A program made the translations under genes and the position numbers. From GWE2-42-39 sp942493345 (GTDB taxonomy: Bacteria > Bacteroidota > Bacteroidia > Bacteroidales > Prolixibacteraceae): DNA of 64,000 nt. Positions 1 through 9,218 of this stretch are shown here, one piece after another. The DNA lies in the NCBI GenBank assembly GCA_942493345.1, contig OW818695.1:1922001-1986000 (forward strand). Reading direction: 5' to 3'. The notes under the pieces were generated by a model that did no database searches, was not told the DNA's origin, and saw only the letters and a program-made list of their open reading frames with translations. How positions within the stretch are numbered: the stretch's first letter is position 1; each line of letters starts with the position of its first letter.

Positions 1-456
1 ACCGGGATTGTAAAACGGTCGGCTGGAATATTGAATGTTAAAATTGAAGATCAGGCGGCTGTTGAAATTGCGTCACGAAGCAGGGGAACACCTCGTATTG
101 TGAATTCATTGTTGCGAAGAGTACGTGATTTTGCCCAGGTAAAAGGATCCGGGAACATCGATTTGGAAATTACTCGTTATTCGTTGGAAGCGCTAAATAT
201 TGACAAACATGGGCTCGACGAAATGGATAATAAAATATTACTGACCATCATCGATAAATTTAAAGGTGGGCCAGTAGGAATTTCAACGATTTCGACGGCT
301 GTTGGTGAAGATGCCGGAACAATAGAAGAAGTTTACGAACCTTTTTTAATTAAAGAAGGCTTTTTAAAACGAACTCCACGCGGAAGGGAAGTGACCGAAC
401 TGTCTTATAAACATCTTGGAAAAATCAGTTACAACGGTTCTTCTACTCTTTTTTAA
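1..456 (+). CDS. ruvB: RuvB, Holliday junction branch-migration helicase, C-terminal part
   Basis: The reading frame is open from base 1, so the gene starts before the window and only about 151 C-terminal residues are seen of a family usually near 340. RuvB is the hexameric AAA+ motor that drives RuvA-bound Holliday junctions during recombinational repair. What remains is the end of the AAA lid and the winged-helix domain: the family motif SRGTPRI followed by LLRRVRDFAQVKG, then the C-terminal stretch ending in KRTPRGR. The Walker motifs lie outside the window. Its last 14 bases overlap the convergent gene on the minus strand. Identification is secure from the winged-helix region alone. Confidence 0.95.
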   Translation, partial: TGIVKRSAGILNVKIEDQAAVEIASRSRGTPRIVNSLLRRVRDFAQVKGSGNIDLEITRYSLEALNIDKHGLDEMDNKILLTIIDKFKGGPVGISTISTAVGEDAGTIEEVYEPFLIKEGFLKRTPRGREVTELSYKHLGKISYNGSSTLF

Positions 457-1510
457 CCAGTTTAATTTCAAAAAGTTTAGGCCATAATTTTCCGGTAACA
501 TACATTTTTTTGTTTTCCGGATGAATAGCAATTCCGTTTAAAACATCAATTCGTTCATTCGTATTGTAAGTACCTAATAATCCACGCAAATCAATTTCGG
601 CAATTACTTTTCCTGAAGAAACTTCAATTTTAACAATATTGTCGGTAGTATAAATATTGGCATAAATATATCCTTCGAAATATTCCAATTCGTTTAAATA
701 CTGAACGTCTCCTTTATTATTGGCAACCTGAAGTTTTTTTACTGGTTTTAAAGAAACCGGATCGAGATAGGTTAAAATATCGGTACCATTACTCATAATC
801 AGGTTTTTGCCATCGTTGGTCATTCCCCACCCTTCCGATTCAAAAGTGAAATTACCGGTTTGCAAAAACGATTTCAAATCGTAAATAAATCCTTGTTTTT
901 CTTTATAAGTGAGTTGATAAATTTTATCATCGAAAATAGTGATTCCTTCTCCAAAATATTGTTTGTCTAAACTAACCGATTGCAAAACCTGCCCGGTTTT
1001 CAGGTTGGTTTTATATATTCCGGAAGTGCCGTTTTCTCCAGTACTTTCAAACAGAAAACCCTTGTTAATTTCAAGTCCTTCTGTAAAAAATTTTATGCTG
1101 TGCGGAAACGAATTGGTTACTTTGTAGGTATATTTTTCAGGAACAATATCCGACACTACTTCAAATAATTTGTAACTGGTGCCAACCAAACCATCGGTTT
1201 TACGGGAAATTACTTTAAAAGTGTGTTTTCCAACTTTCTGATAATTTTCCAGTTTGGCTGAAAAAATCAGTTCTTTTCTGCTTTCAATCAATTCATCATC
1301 AATATATATATCTGTTTTGTCTATTTCTCCGTCGTGCAATTTAGTTGAAACCGAAAACAAAAGCTCTTCGCCGGCAACCAGCTTGTTTTGTTTGTTTTCA
1401 ATTTTGATTTGAGAAACCGGTTTCCGCGATTGTTTTGGTTTTCCGGAGCAGGAAACGACGGTTATTACAGCCGTTAAAATCAATAATTTTGAAAGGACGC
1501 CAATGCTCAT
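443..1510 (-). CDS. Glutamine cyclotransferase-family lipoprotein
   Basis: A 355-residue protein with an N-terminal hydrophobic segment and a lipobox ending at Cys21 (VVSC), so probably an outer-membrane or periplasmic lipoprotein. Residues about 30-120 look like an Ig-like beta domain. From about 130 to the end it matches the glutaminyl-peptide cyclotransferase beta-propeller family (Glu_cyclase_2), with phrases such as SFPHSIKFFTEGLE, FGEGIT and NELEYFEGYIYAN. Known members convert N-terminal glutamine to pyroglutamate, a common maturation step for exported Bacteroidota proteins. The substrate here is unknown. It stands alone and is convergent with ruvB, overlapping it by 14 bases. Confidence 0.85.
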   Translation of the reverse strand: MSIGVLSKLLILTAVITVVSCSGKPKQSRKPVSQIKIENKQNKLVAGEELLFSVSTKLHDGEIDKTDIYIDDELIESRKELIFSAKLENYQKVGKHTFKVISRKTDGLVGTSYKLFEVVSDIVPEKYTYKVTNSFPHSIKFFTEGLEINKGFLFESTGENGTSGIYKTNLKTGQVLQSVSLDKQYFGEGITIFDDKIYQLTYKEKQGFIYDLKSFLQTGNFTFESEGWGMTNDGKNLIMSNGTDILTYLDPVSLKPVKKLQVANNKGDVQYLNELEYFEGYIYANIYTTDNIVKIEVSSGKVIAEIDLRGLLGTYNTNERIDVLNGIAIHPENKKMYVTGKLWPKLFEIKLVKKE

Positions 1511-1660
1511 TTTTTGTTTTTAATAGAATTTTAAAAATCAAAGATAAAAGAAAAGATTTTCGGGGTAATCATTTCGAAAAGGAAATAATGTGGCAAACAA
1601 TTTCTTACCAAATCTTCGGATGTGAATAGATTCAATATCTTTGGATAAAAATTTTTCGTC

Positions 1661-3133
1661 TTGGGAACCGTAAAAAAATTAGCCGGAGATACCGTAATTT
1701 ATGGTATGAGCAGCATCGTGGGCCGCTTTTTAAACTGGTGGCTGGTACCATATTATTCCCGTATTTTTTTACCTGAAGAATACGGTGTTGTAACCAATGT
1801 CTATTCGTATGTTGCCATTTTGCTGGTGGTGTTGACCTATGGAATGGAAACCGGCTTTTTTCGTTTCGCCGGACAAACTCAAAACGACAATAAAGTTTAT
1901 TCGACCAGCTTAATTTCCCTGTTATTTACATCCGTAAGTTTTGTGTTACTGATATTTGCGTTTTCAGGGCAAATTGCCGGGTGGATCGATTACGGTAAAC
2001 ATCCCGAGTATGTAAAATGGATGGGGATTATTGTTGCTATCGATGCATTTACAGCCATTCCTTTTGCCCTGTTGCGGCTGAAAAACAAAGCCGTACGATT
2101 TGCTTCGCTGAAGTTTCTGAACATCGGGATCAATATTGGGGCAAACCTGTTTTTTCTTTCGTTTTGTCCCTGGATATTAAAGCACCACCCCGATTCGTTT
2201 TTTCGGTATTTGTATTCCGCGGAAATCGGTGTGGGATATGTTTTCATATCGAATTTAATAGCCTCTGTTGTGCTGCTGATCACCCTGCTTCCTGAAATTT
2301 TCAGGGTAAAAATGAATTTCGACTGGCAGTTGATGAAACAAATACTAGCTTACTCGTTTCCGGTATTAATTGTTGGAATTACAGGGATGATCAATCTGGA
2401 TATCGATAAGATATTAATTCCGGAATTAATTCCTGCAGAACAAAACCCGATGGAACAACTGGGAATTTACGGAGCCAACTACAAACTAGCCGTGCTGATG
2501 AACATGTTTACACAGGCTTTCCGGTATGCTTTTGAGCCTTTCTTTTTCAGCCGGAAAAAAGACCATGAATCGAACCGGATTTATGCGCTGGTGATCAAAT
2601 ATTTCGTGATTTTTGGGTTGGCAATATTTCTGGGCATGATCTTTTTTATGGATATTGTAAAATTATTGATCGATCCGTCGTACCATGAAGGTTTAAAGGC
2701 AGTTCCGCTGATATTGATGGCCAATTTGTTTATGGGTATTTATTTCAATCTTTCACTTTGGTATAAACTCACCGACAAAACCATGTACGGGGCGTACGTT
2801 GCAACTGTTGGCTCGGTAATCACACTGACACTAAATTTTCTACTGATCCCGAAATTTGGATATATGGGTTCGTCGGTTGCAGTGCTTATTTGCTTTGTGA
2901 GCATGACCATTATTTCGTTTTACTACGGACAAAAATATTTTCCGATAAATTACGATATCAAAAGAATGGGCATTTATTTTAGCATTTCAATGGGCTTGTA
3001 TTTCGTATTTCTTTTAATACCAGTTCAGTCGTTTCTTGTTCAATTATCAATCGGGGCAATTCTGTTTTTAATTTTTACGCTGGCGATTTATTTAGGCGAA
3101 AGGAAAGAATTGCTGAACTTGCTGAAAAAATAG
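1661..3133 (+). CDS. Polysaccharide biosynthesis flippase (Wzx/MurJ-like, MOP superfamily)
   Basis: A 490-residue, very hydrophobic protein with about 14 predicted membrane segments and the N-terminal pattern KKLAGDTVIYGMSSIVGRF, typical of Bacteroidota oligosaccharide flippases. Such proteins move lipid-linked sugar repeats across the inner membrane. The start at 1661 is a TTG codon, chosen because the residues before the internal Met (GTVKKLAGDT) are family-typical; a start at the ATG in YGMSS would remove the first helix. No other glycan gene is next to it, so the transported substrate cannot be assigned. Confidence 0.85.
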   Translation: MGTVKKLAGDTVIYGMSSIVGRFLNWWLVPYYSRIFLPEEYGVVTNVYSYVAILLVVLTYGMETGFFRFAGQTQNDNKVYSTSLISLLFTSVSFVLLIFAFSGQIAGWIDYGKHPEYVKWMGIIVAIDAFTAIPFALLRLKNKAVRFASLKFLNIGINIGANLFFLSFCPWILKHHPDSFFRYLYSAEIGVGYVFISNLIASVVLLITLLPEIFRVKMNFDWQLMKQILAYSFPVLIVGITGMINLDIDKILIPELIPAEQNPMEQLGIYGANYKLAVLMNMFTQAFRYAFEPFFFSRKKDHESNRIYALVIKYFVIFGLAIFLGMIFFMDIVKLLIDPSYHEGLKAVPLILMANLFMGIYFNLSLWYKLTDKTMYGAYVATVGSVITLTLNFLLIPKFGYMGSSVAVLICFVSMTIISFYYGQKYFPINYDIKRMGIYFSISMGLYFVFLLIPVQSFLVQLSIGAILFLIFTLAIYLGERKELLNLLKK

Positions 3134-3255
3134 CGCCGATTCTTGTTTTCTTTCTGATATCAGCAGAAATAAGGGAAACTGATTTCTACAACATCATTTG
3201 ATATTTCTTTACTGAAAAGAATTAATTTTAAACAAATGCGAATGATGCGTAATCC

Positions 3256-4101
3256 ATGAATTTTAAAACGGACAGCAAGATTGCGGAATTAACTGATTTA
3301 ATGAAGCATATTCATCAAATTGATATTTCATTGTTTGATGAATCATTTCTTGAAAAATCGGTTTACAACAGAATTTCAATTCTCGAATTGGATTCTGTTG
3401 ATGCCTATATTACAAGGCTGGCTTCTGATGCAAACGAAGCTTGTGTCCTGAACGAATCGTTGCACAATAATTACAGCGAATTTTTTCGCAACCAGCTCAC
3501 ATTTGCTTATTTGGAGCAAGTTATTATTCCCCGGCTTTTCGAGAAGAAAAAAAACCGGAACGAAAAAGAAATACGAGTTTGGTCGTCGGCATGTGCTGCC
3601 GGACAGGAACCTTACAGCCTGGCCATATTGTTCGACGAGTATATAAAAAAAAGAAAATCGAACATTCGTTACCGTATTTTTGCCACCGATGTTTGCCCGA
3701 AAGAAATCGATCTTGCCGAAAATGGAGTTTATCAGTCGGCTTCTGTTGATAAAGTTACCCATCGAAGGATACAGGACTATTTTATACAGGAAGGCAATAA
3801 TTTTTGTATTCATCCCGAGATCAGGGAGAATATTGATTTTTCGATTTTTGACCTTCTTTCCGATCAAAGGATCTGTCCGCCGGCAAGTATCTTCGGAAAT
3901 TTCGATTTGATTTTTTGCAGCAACGTTTTGTTTTATTACAAACCGGAACACCGAAAATTGATTCTTGAAAAATTCAATAATTGCCAATGCCCCGATGCCT
4001 ATTTGGTTACAGGTGAAGCAGAAAGGGACATTTTGAAATCGAACAAATACCAGGAAATTTTCGTAAATTCATCCATATTTCAATTAAAACTTCAGGTATG
4101 A
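3256..4101 (+). CDS. CheR-type protein glutamate methyltransferase
   Basis: A 281-residue protein with CheR architecture: a helical N-terminal domain (residues 1-90) and a SAM-binding domain with the motif SACAAGQEPYSLA at about 112-124 and the late motif FCSNVLFYY. CheR enzymes methylate glutamates of chemoreceptors. Here there is no receptor, CheB or CheW nearby. Its stop codon overlaps the start of the following hybrid kinase by four bases (ATGA), which indicates translational coupling, so its target may be the coupled kinase. It is a stand-alone domain rather than the CheB-CheR-PAS fusions seen in related bacteria. Confidence 0.85.
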   Translation: MNFKTDSKIAELTDLMKHIHQIDISLFDESFLEKSVYNRISILELDSVDAYITRLASDANEACVLNESLHNNYSEFFRNQLTFAYLEQVIIPRLFEKKKNRNEKEIRVWSSACAAGQEPYSLAILFDEYIKKRKSNIRYRIFATDVCPKEIDLAENGVYQSASVDKVTHRRIQDYFIQEGNNFCIHPEIRENIDFSIFDLLSDQRICPPASIFGNFDLIFCSNVLFYYKPEHRKLILEKFNNCQCPDAYLVTGEAERDILKSNKYQEIFVNSSIFQLKLQV

Positions 4102-7061
4102 AAATCAAAGACTTAAGTATAGGTACACAGTTAAAATTAGGATTTAGCATTGTCATCTTTTTAATTGTTATTTTGGGTGTTTTCACCTGGATACAAAACG
4201 ACGAACTGGCATTGCAAACTCAGTATATGTATAAGCATCCGTTAAAAGTGCAGCGGGCTTTGGGTGAATTAAAAGCGGATGTACTTATTGTCCACCGGGG
4301 GATGAAAGATCTTTTTTTAACCGGAAACGACGAAGAGTTCTCGTCGGTTATTCAGGGTATAGAGCAAGCAAAAGCAGATGTTTCCAAAAAGCTGGATATT
4401 CTTTATGGTGCTTATCTGGGGCCAAAATCCGATATTGACAGTATTTACTATAACTTCATCGTATGGAACACCATGCGGGATGAAACGATCCGTTTGTTCC
4501 GTAACGGACAGGTCGAAATGGCCGCATCGCGAACAAAATCATCGACCGGTATTGCCGGGAAACAGGCCGAAAAAATATTTGTGTATATACAAAAGGTCAA
4601 CGATTTTGCAAATAATAAAGCAACCCAGTTTTATAATGAAGCTGTTAAAACCAAGGAACACCTGAGAACAATGGCCTTCATTATCATTTTTCTTTCCATT
4701 GTCATGGCCTTCATTATTATCTCGGTTTTACTGTTCAATATAAAAAGGCCGCTTTCCGAGCTTGATTCAGTAATCAGGCAAATCATGCAAGGCAAAACCA
4801 GCATTCGTATCAGATATACATCAAAAAATATATTCGGGGCACTTGCTTCTGGATTTAATTCAATGGCAGATACCATTGAGTCGGATTTAAATTTAAAATC
4901 ATCGGCAGCAAATCTTGCTGATGTTATGCTCAGGGAAGACGATGCCCATCAATTTTGTCACAAACTGTTGGGTTCATTGCTTCAGCAAACCGATTCACAA
5001 ATGGGTGCAGTTTACTTTTTAAATGAAGAAAACAATCACTTTTATAATTTTGAGTCCATCGGGATGGGGGCTGAAAGCTGTAAAGATTTCTCGGTAATTG
5101 AATTCGAAGGGCAAATGGGTTTGGCAATTTCTTCGAAACAGATGCAGTACATTTCCAATATACCCGACGATACGCCATTTAAATTTTACGCCGCTAACGG
5201 TCAGTTTAATCCACGCGAGATAATTACAATCCCAATTATTTCAGGAAATAAAACAATCGCTGTTATTTCGTTGATGAGCATTAAGAAATTTACAGACCAT
5301 TCCCTGACGTTGCTTCAAAATATTGCTCCGATGCTCAATGCCCGGGTAAACGGTATATTGGTGCATCACAAAATCATTCTTTTTTCGAAGGAACTGGAAG
5401 AAAAAAACCAGAAACTGGATATGCAGAAAAAAGAACTTTCGGTACAGGCCGATGAACTTCAGGAACAAAATACGGAGTTGGAATTTCAGAAAAAACAACT
5501 GGACGAGGCAAGCCGGTTGAAAACGAATTTCCTGTCGAACATGAGCCACGAGTTGCGCACACCTTTAAATTCGGTGATTGCCTTATCGGGTGTGCTTAAC
5601 CGGCGGTTGAAAAATAAAATTGCAGAAGAAGAATACAGCTACCTGGATGTAATTGAACGCAACGGGAAACATCTGCTTTCGCTGATTAACGATATTCTCG
5701 ATATTTCGCGCATTGAAGCAGGCCGTGAAGAAATTGAAATCAGCCGTTTTAACGCCAACCAACTGATTGCCGACATTGTTGAGATGATACAACCTCAGGC
5801 CAAACAGAAAAAAATTAAGTTGGTTCATTTAGACGGAAATGCGGAAATATTAATCAGCAGCGATGTAACCAAATGCCGCCATATTCTGCAAAATCTTATT
5901 TCGAATGCGGTAAAATTTACCGACGAAGGGAAAGTTGAAGTTTGCGCCACGCAAAAAAACAACGAAATAGAGATCGTTGTAAAAGATACCGGAATTGGAA
6001 TCGATGAAGCTCACCTTCCGCATATTTTCGACGAATTCAGACAGGCCGACAGCAGTACATCGCGGCGGTTTGGCGGCACCGGGTTGGGCCTTGCAATTGT
6101 TAAAAAATTAAGCAAACTGCTCGGGGGGCATGTCCTTGTTAAAAGTATTCCGGGAAAAGGTTCTGTTTTCACGCTGATTCTTCCATTGGCAGTCAGTTCG
6201 GAGAATGAAATTATTTCTGTTGAAGTGCGAAAAGAAAACCGCAGAAATGTTCAACGTATGTCTGAAAACGTTTCAGAAAGGACAATCTTGTTGGTCGAAG
6301 ACAGCGAACCGGCCATCATCCAAATGAAAGATATTCTGGATGAAGTGGGGTACCGGGTAATGGTTGCCCAAAACGGGAGCGAAGCATTTGAATTTATTAA
6401 GCACGAAATACCCGATGCGATTATTTTGGATTTAATGATGCCCGGAATTGATGGATTTGAAGTGTTGCAGTCAATTCGTGAAAACCCACGTACATTAAAC
6501 GTTCCAATTCTTATACTGACAGCAAAACACATTACCAAAGAAGAACTCAGTTTCCTGAAACGAAACCATATTTACCAACTTATTCAAAAAGGCGATGTGA
6601 ACCTGAATGAATTAAAAGAGACTGTTAGTTCAATGATTTTTCCGGCAACGGAAGAAATCCCGGAAATAAAACCGGCTTTGCCGGAATTAGAAGGAAAACA
6701 GACAATTCTCATTGTGGAAGACAATCCGGATAATATGCTTACGGTAAAAGCAATATTGGGCGACAAATTCAACATTTTTGAAGCATATAACGGAAAAGAA
6801 GGTGTTGAAATGGCCCAGAAGCATGTTCCTCATATAATACTTATGGATATTGAACTTCCGGAGATGGATGGCATTCAGGCATTCAAAACGATCCGGGGGA
6901 ACCGGAACCTGGAGCACATACCCGTTATTGCGTTAACGGCCAGTGCGATGACAAGCGAACGAGAAACGATTTTGGCACATGGGTTTGACGTTTATTTGGC
7001 CAAACCGATCAACGAGGAATTATTTTTTAACACCATAAATCAGGTGCTTTATGGAAAATAG
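4098..7061 (+). CDS. Hybrid sensor histidine kinase (TM-HAMP-GAF-HisKA-HATPase-REC-REC)
   Basis: A 987-residue membrane sensor. Two membrane helices (about 13-32 and 191-213) enclose a helical periplasmic domain; then come a HAMP linker (about 214-265), a GAF domain (about 270-420), a coiled coil (425-475), the phosphoacceptor motif NMSHELRTP with His484, and the ATPase domain with N box NLISNAVKF and G boxes DTGIGI and GGTGLGL. Two receiver domains follow, with phosphoacceptor aspartates at about 778 (LDLMMPG) and 917 (LMDIELP). It overlaps the CheR gene by 4 bases and the next kinase by 11. The signal sensed is unknown; the periplasmic domain resembles methyl-accepting chemoreceptor sensors, which would fit the neighbouring CheR. 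Confidence 0.92.
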   Translation: MKIKDLSIGTQLKLGFSIVIFLIVILGVFTWIQNDELALQTQYMYKHPLKVQRALGELKADVLIVHRGMKDLFLTGNDEEFSSVIQGIEQAKADVSKKLDILYGAYLGPKSDIDSIYYNFIVWNTMRDETIRLFRNGQVEMAASRTKSSTGIAGKQAEKIFVYIQKVNDFANNKATQFYNEAVKTKEHLRTMAFIIIFLSIVMAFIIISVLLFNIKRPLSELDSVIRQIMQGKTSIRIRYTSKNIFGALASGFNSMADTIESDLNLKSSAANLADVMLREDDAHQFCHKLLGSLLQQTDSQMGAVYFLNEENNHFYNFESIGMGAESCKDFSVIEFEGQMGLAISSKQMQYISNIPDDTPFKFYAANGQFNPREIITIPIISGNKTIAVISLMSIKKFTDHSLTLLQNIAPMLNARVNGILVHHKIILFSKELEEKNQKLDMQKKELSVQADELQEQNTELEFQKKQLDEASRLKTNFLSNMSHELRTPLNSVIALSGVLNRRLKNKIAEEEYSYLDVIERNGKHLLSLINDILDISRIEAGREEIEISRFNANQLIADIVEMIQPQAKQKKIKLVHLDGNAEILISSDVTKCRHILQNLISNAVKFTDEGKVEVCATQKNNEIEIVVKDTGIGIDEAHLPHIFDEFRQADSSTSRRFGGTGLGLAIVKKLSKLLGGHVLVKSIPGKGSVFTLILPLAVSSENEIISVEVRKENRRNVQRMSENVSERTILLVEDSEPAIIQMKDILDEVGYRVMVAQNGSEAFEFIKHEIPDAIILDLMMPGIDGFEVLQSIRENPRTLNVPILILTAKHITKEELSFLKRNHIYQLIQKGDVNLNELKETVSSMIFPATEEIPEIKPALPELEGKQTILIVEDNPDNMLTVKAILGDKFNIFEAYNGKEGVEMAQKHVPHIILMDIELPEMDGIQAFKTIRGNRNLEHIPVIALTASAMTSERETILAHGFDVYLAKPINEELFFNTINQVLYGK

Positions 7062-9063
7062 AATAATTAAAATCCTGGCAATTGACGATATTCAGGATAA
7101 CCTGATAACCCTGAAAGCGCTTATCGAAGAATCGTTTCCTCTGGCAATAGTAATTACTGCTCTTTCGGGCAGGCGGGGAATAGAACTTGCCGTCGAAGAA
7201 AACCCGGATGTGATATTGCTGGATATTGTCATGCCGGTAATGGATGGGTTCGCGGTTTGTAAATTGATCAAAAAAAATGAGCAGACACAAGATATACCGG
7301 TGGTTTTTATCACAGCTTTAAAAGGCGACAAGGAGAGCCGGATACGGGCGCTGGAAGCCGGGGGAGAAGCTTTTCTTGCCAAACCGATCGACGAGTCGGA
7401 GCTGATCGCGCAAATCCGGGCAATGGTAAAAATTAAGGAAGGCCGGGAAGAAAAGAAAAATGAAAAAAAGCGGCTCGAAAAATTAGTTGCCGAACGAACT
7501 ACCGAATTGCGACAAGAACTTCAGGAACGAAAAAAAGCAGAAGAAAAAATACGCCAGGCCTCCGAAAACTGGAATAAAACCTTCGATGCTATGCGCGATG
7601 GCATTGCTCTGATCGATTCTGAAATGAAAATCATTCAAAGCAACCAGGTTTTTCGCGAATTCTTAGAACTTTCAGGAGAAGATTTAAAATCGGGACATTG
7701 CTTTCATCATTTGCACGGAACCAATTGTCCGATCGTGAACTGTCCGTTTCTCCGGATGAAAGGCTCAAAAAAACGCGAGAAGCTGGAGATGGAATTAAAA
7801 GATCGTATCCTGGAAATACTGGTAGATCCGATTTTCGATGAAAAGAAGGAACTTCTGGGGGCTGTTCATATTATTTCGGATATTACCGAGCGCAAAACAA
7901 TTGAAAGAGAACTTTATTTTGCAAAAGAAAAAGCAGAGGAAAGCGACCGTTTAAAATCCGCTTTTTTGGCCAACATGAGCCACGAAATCCGCACGCCAAT
8001 GAACGGCATTCTGGGATTTATCGATTTACTGCAAAACTCCGGTTTGTCTGACGAACAGCATCAATTATACCTCGATATTATTAAATCAAGCAGCGGGCGT
8101 TTGCTGAATACCATTAACGACATTATTGAAATTTCGAAAATTGAAGCAGGACAATCATCGATTCATTATAAAGAATTGGAAATAAAAGAAGTAATGGATT
8201 ACCTCTTGTCATTTTTCAGGGTTGAGGCAGAACATAAAGGCCTTGTTATTTCGGCAAAAAGCGATTTTGAAGGACAAAAATTTACGGTTATAACCGATAA
8301 AGACAAGTTAATCTCGATTTTCTCCAACCTGATTAAAAATTCGCTGAAATTTACTAACCAAGGGTCTGTCGAATTCGGAACCCAGCTAAATGGAGATCTG
8401 CTTTTTTTTTATGTAAAAGATACAGGAATGGGTATTCCGCCCGACAAGATAGATGTGATTTTCGACCGTTTTGTTCAAGCCGATGTAGAGATTACACGTC
8501 CTTACGAAGGTTCCGGCCTGGGTCTGTCGATAGCAAAAGCATATACCGAAATGCTGGGCGGAACAATTCATGCTGAATCGGAATTGGGAAAAGGAACGGA
8601 AATACGTTTCACCATACAATATATACCGGCAAAACCCAGCCCTGTTTCTGCCGGCAACGAAAACGAAACAACGCCGCGTAATGAAAGCGCTCAAAGAACA
8701 ATTCTTATAGCGGAAGACGACGATGCCAGCTATTTTTATTTACAGGCGGTGCTTTCAAAACAAAACCATCAGGTATTTCGTGCAAAAACGGGGAAAGAAA
8801 TTATCGACCTGTTGAAAGAAAATCCCAATGTGTCAATAATCCTGATGGATATAAAAATGCCGACCATGGATGGGTACGAGGCCACCCGGAAAATCAGGGA
8901 ATTTGATAAGCGGATACCGATTATTGCACAAACCGCCTACGCACTTACCGGCGACCGCGAAAAAGCGATTGATGCAGGCTGCACCGATTACATTTCAAAA
9001 CCGGTAAAAGGGGAGGAGCTGATTCTAAAAATCAATCATTTGCTCGAAACTGCCTGTCCGTAA
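7051..9063 (+). CDS. Soluble hybrid histidine kinase (REC-PAS-HisKA-HATPase-REC)
   Basis: A 670-residue kinase with no membrane helix. An N-terminal receiver (about 7-125, Asp58 in LLDIVMP) is followed by a coiled coil (130-170), a PAS domain (about 170-285), HisKA with NMSHEIRTP (His311), the ATPase domain (DTGMGI, GSGLGLS) and a C-terminal receiver with its aspartate in LMDIKMP near 597. The PAS domain contains a Cys/His cluster (Cys217, Cys226, Cys231, with HH and HG between). The front receiver suggests it receives phosphate from the overlapping upstream kinase, forming a phosphorelay; no DNA-binding output protein is adjacent. Third gene of the CheR operon. Confidence 0.92.
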   Translation: MENRIIKILAIDDIQDNLITLKALIEESFPLAIVITALSGRRGIELAVEENPDVILLDIVMPVMDGFAVCKLIKKNEQTQDIPVVFITALKGDKESRIRALEAGGEAFLAKPIDESELIAQIRAMVKIKEGREEKKNEKKRLEKLVAERTTELRQELQERKKAEEKIRQASENWNKTFDAMRDGIALIDSEMKIIQSNQVFREFLELSGEDLKSGHCFHHLHGTNCPIVNCPFLRMKGSKKREKLEMELKDRILEILVDPIFDEKKELLGAVHIISDITERKTIERELYFAKEKAEESDRLKSAFLANMSHEIRTPMNGILGFIDLLQNSGLSDEQHQLYLDIIKSSSGRLLNTINDIIEISKIEAGQSSIHYKELEIKEVMDYLLSFFRVEAEHKGLVISAKSDFEGQKFTVITDKDKLISIFSNLIKNSLKFTNQGSVEFGTQLNGDLLFFYVKDTGMGIPPDKIDVIFDRFVQADVEITRPYEGSGLGLSIAKAYTEMLGGTIHAESELGKGTEIRFTIQYIPAKPSPVSAGNENETTPRNESAQRTILIAEDDDASYFYLQAVLSKQNHQVFRAKTGKEIIDLLKENPNVSIILMDIKMPTMDGYEATRKIREFDKRIPIIAQTAYALTGDREKAIDAGCTDYISKPVKGEELILKINHLLETACP

Positions 9064-9167
9064 ACTTGCAAGTCTCATTTTTGACGCAGTATTTTTCTGT
9101 AACGAATTCTCCACAAAACATGCGACCGACCATTATTTTTTCCTTGTTTCAAATTAAATACTATTCA

Positions 9168-9180
9168 CTCACGTTACGCA
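9168..9180 (+). repeat. Left terminal inverted repeat of the IS
   Basis: Reads CTCACGTTACGCA and matches the reverse complement of 10290-10302 at 12 of 13 positions. The likely target duplication CTATT is at 9161-9165. Confidence 0.8.
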
Positions 9181-9218
9181 AAAATAGGTTTAAATTAGGG
9201 TTATAAAAAAACGATATT

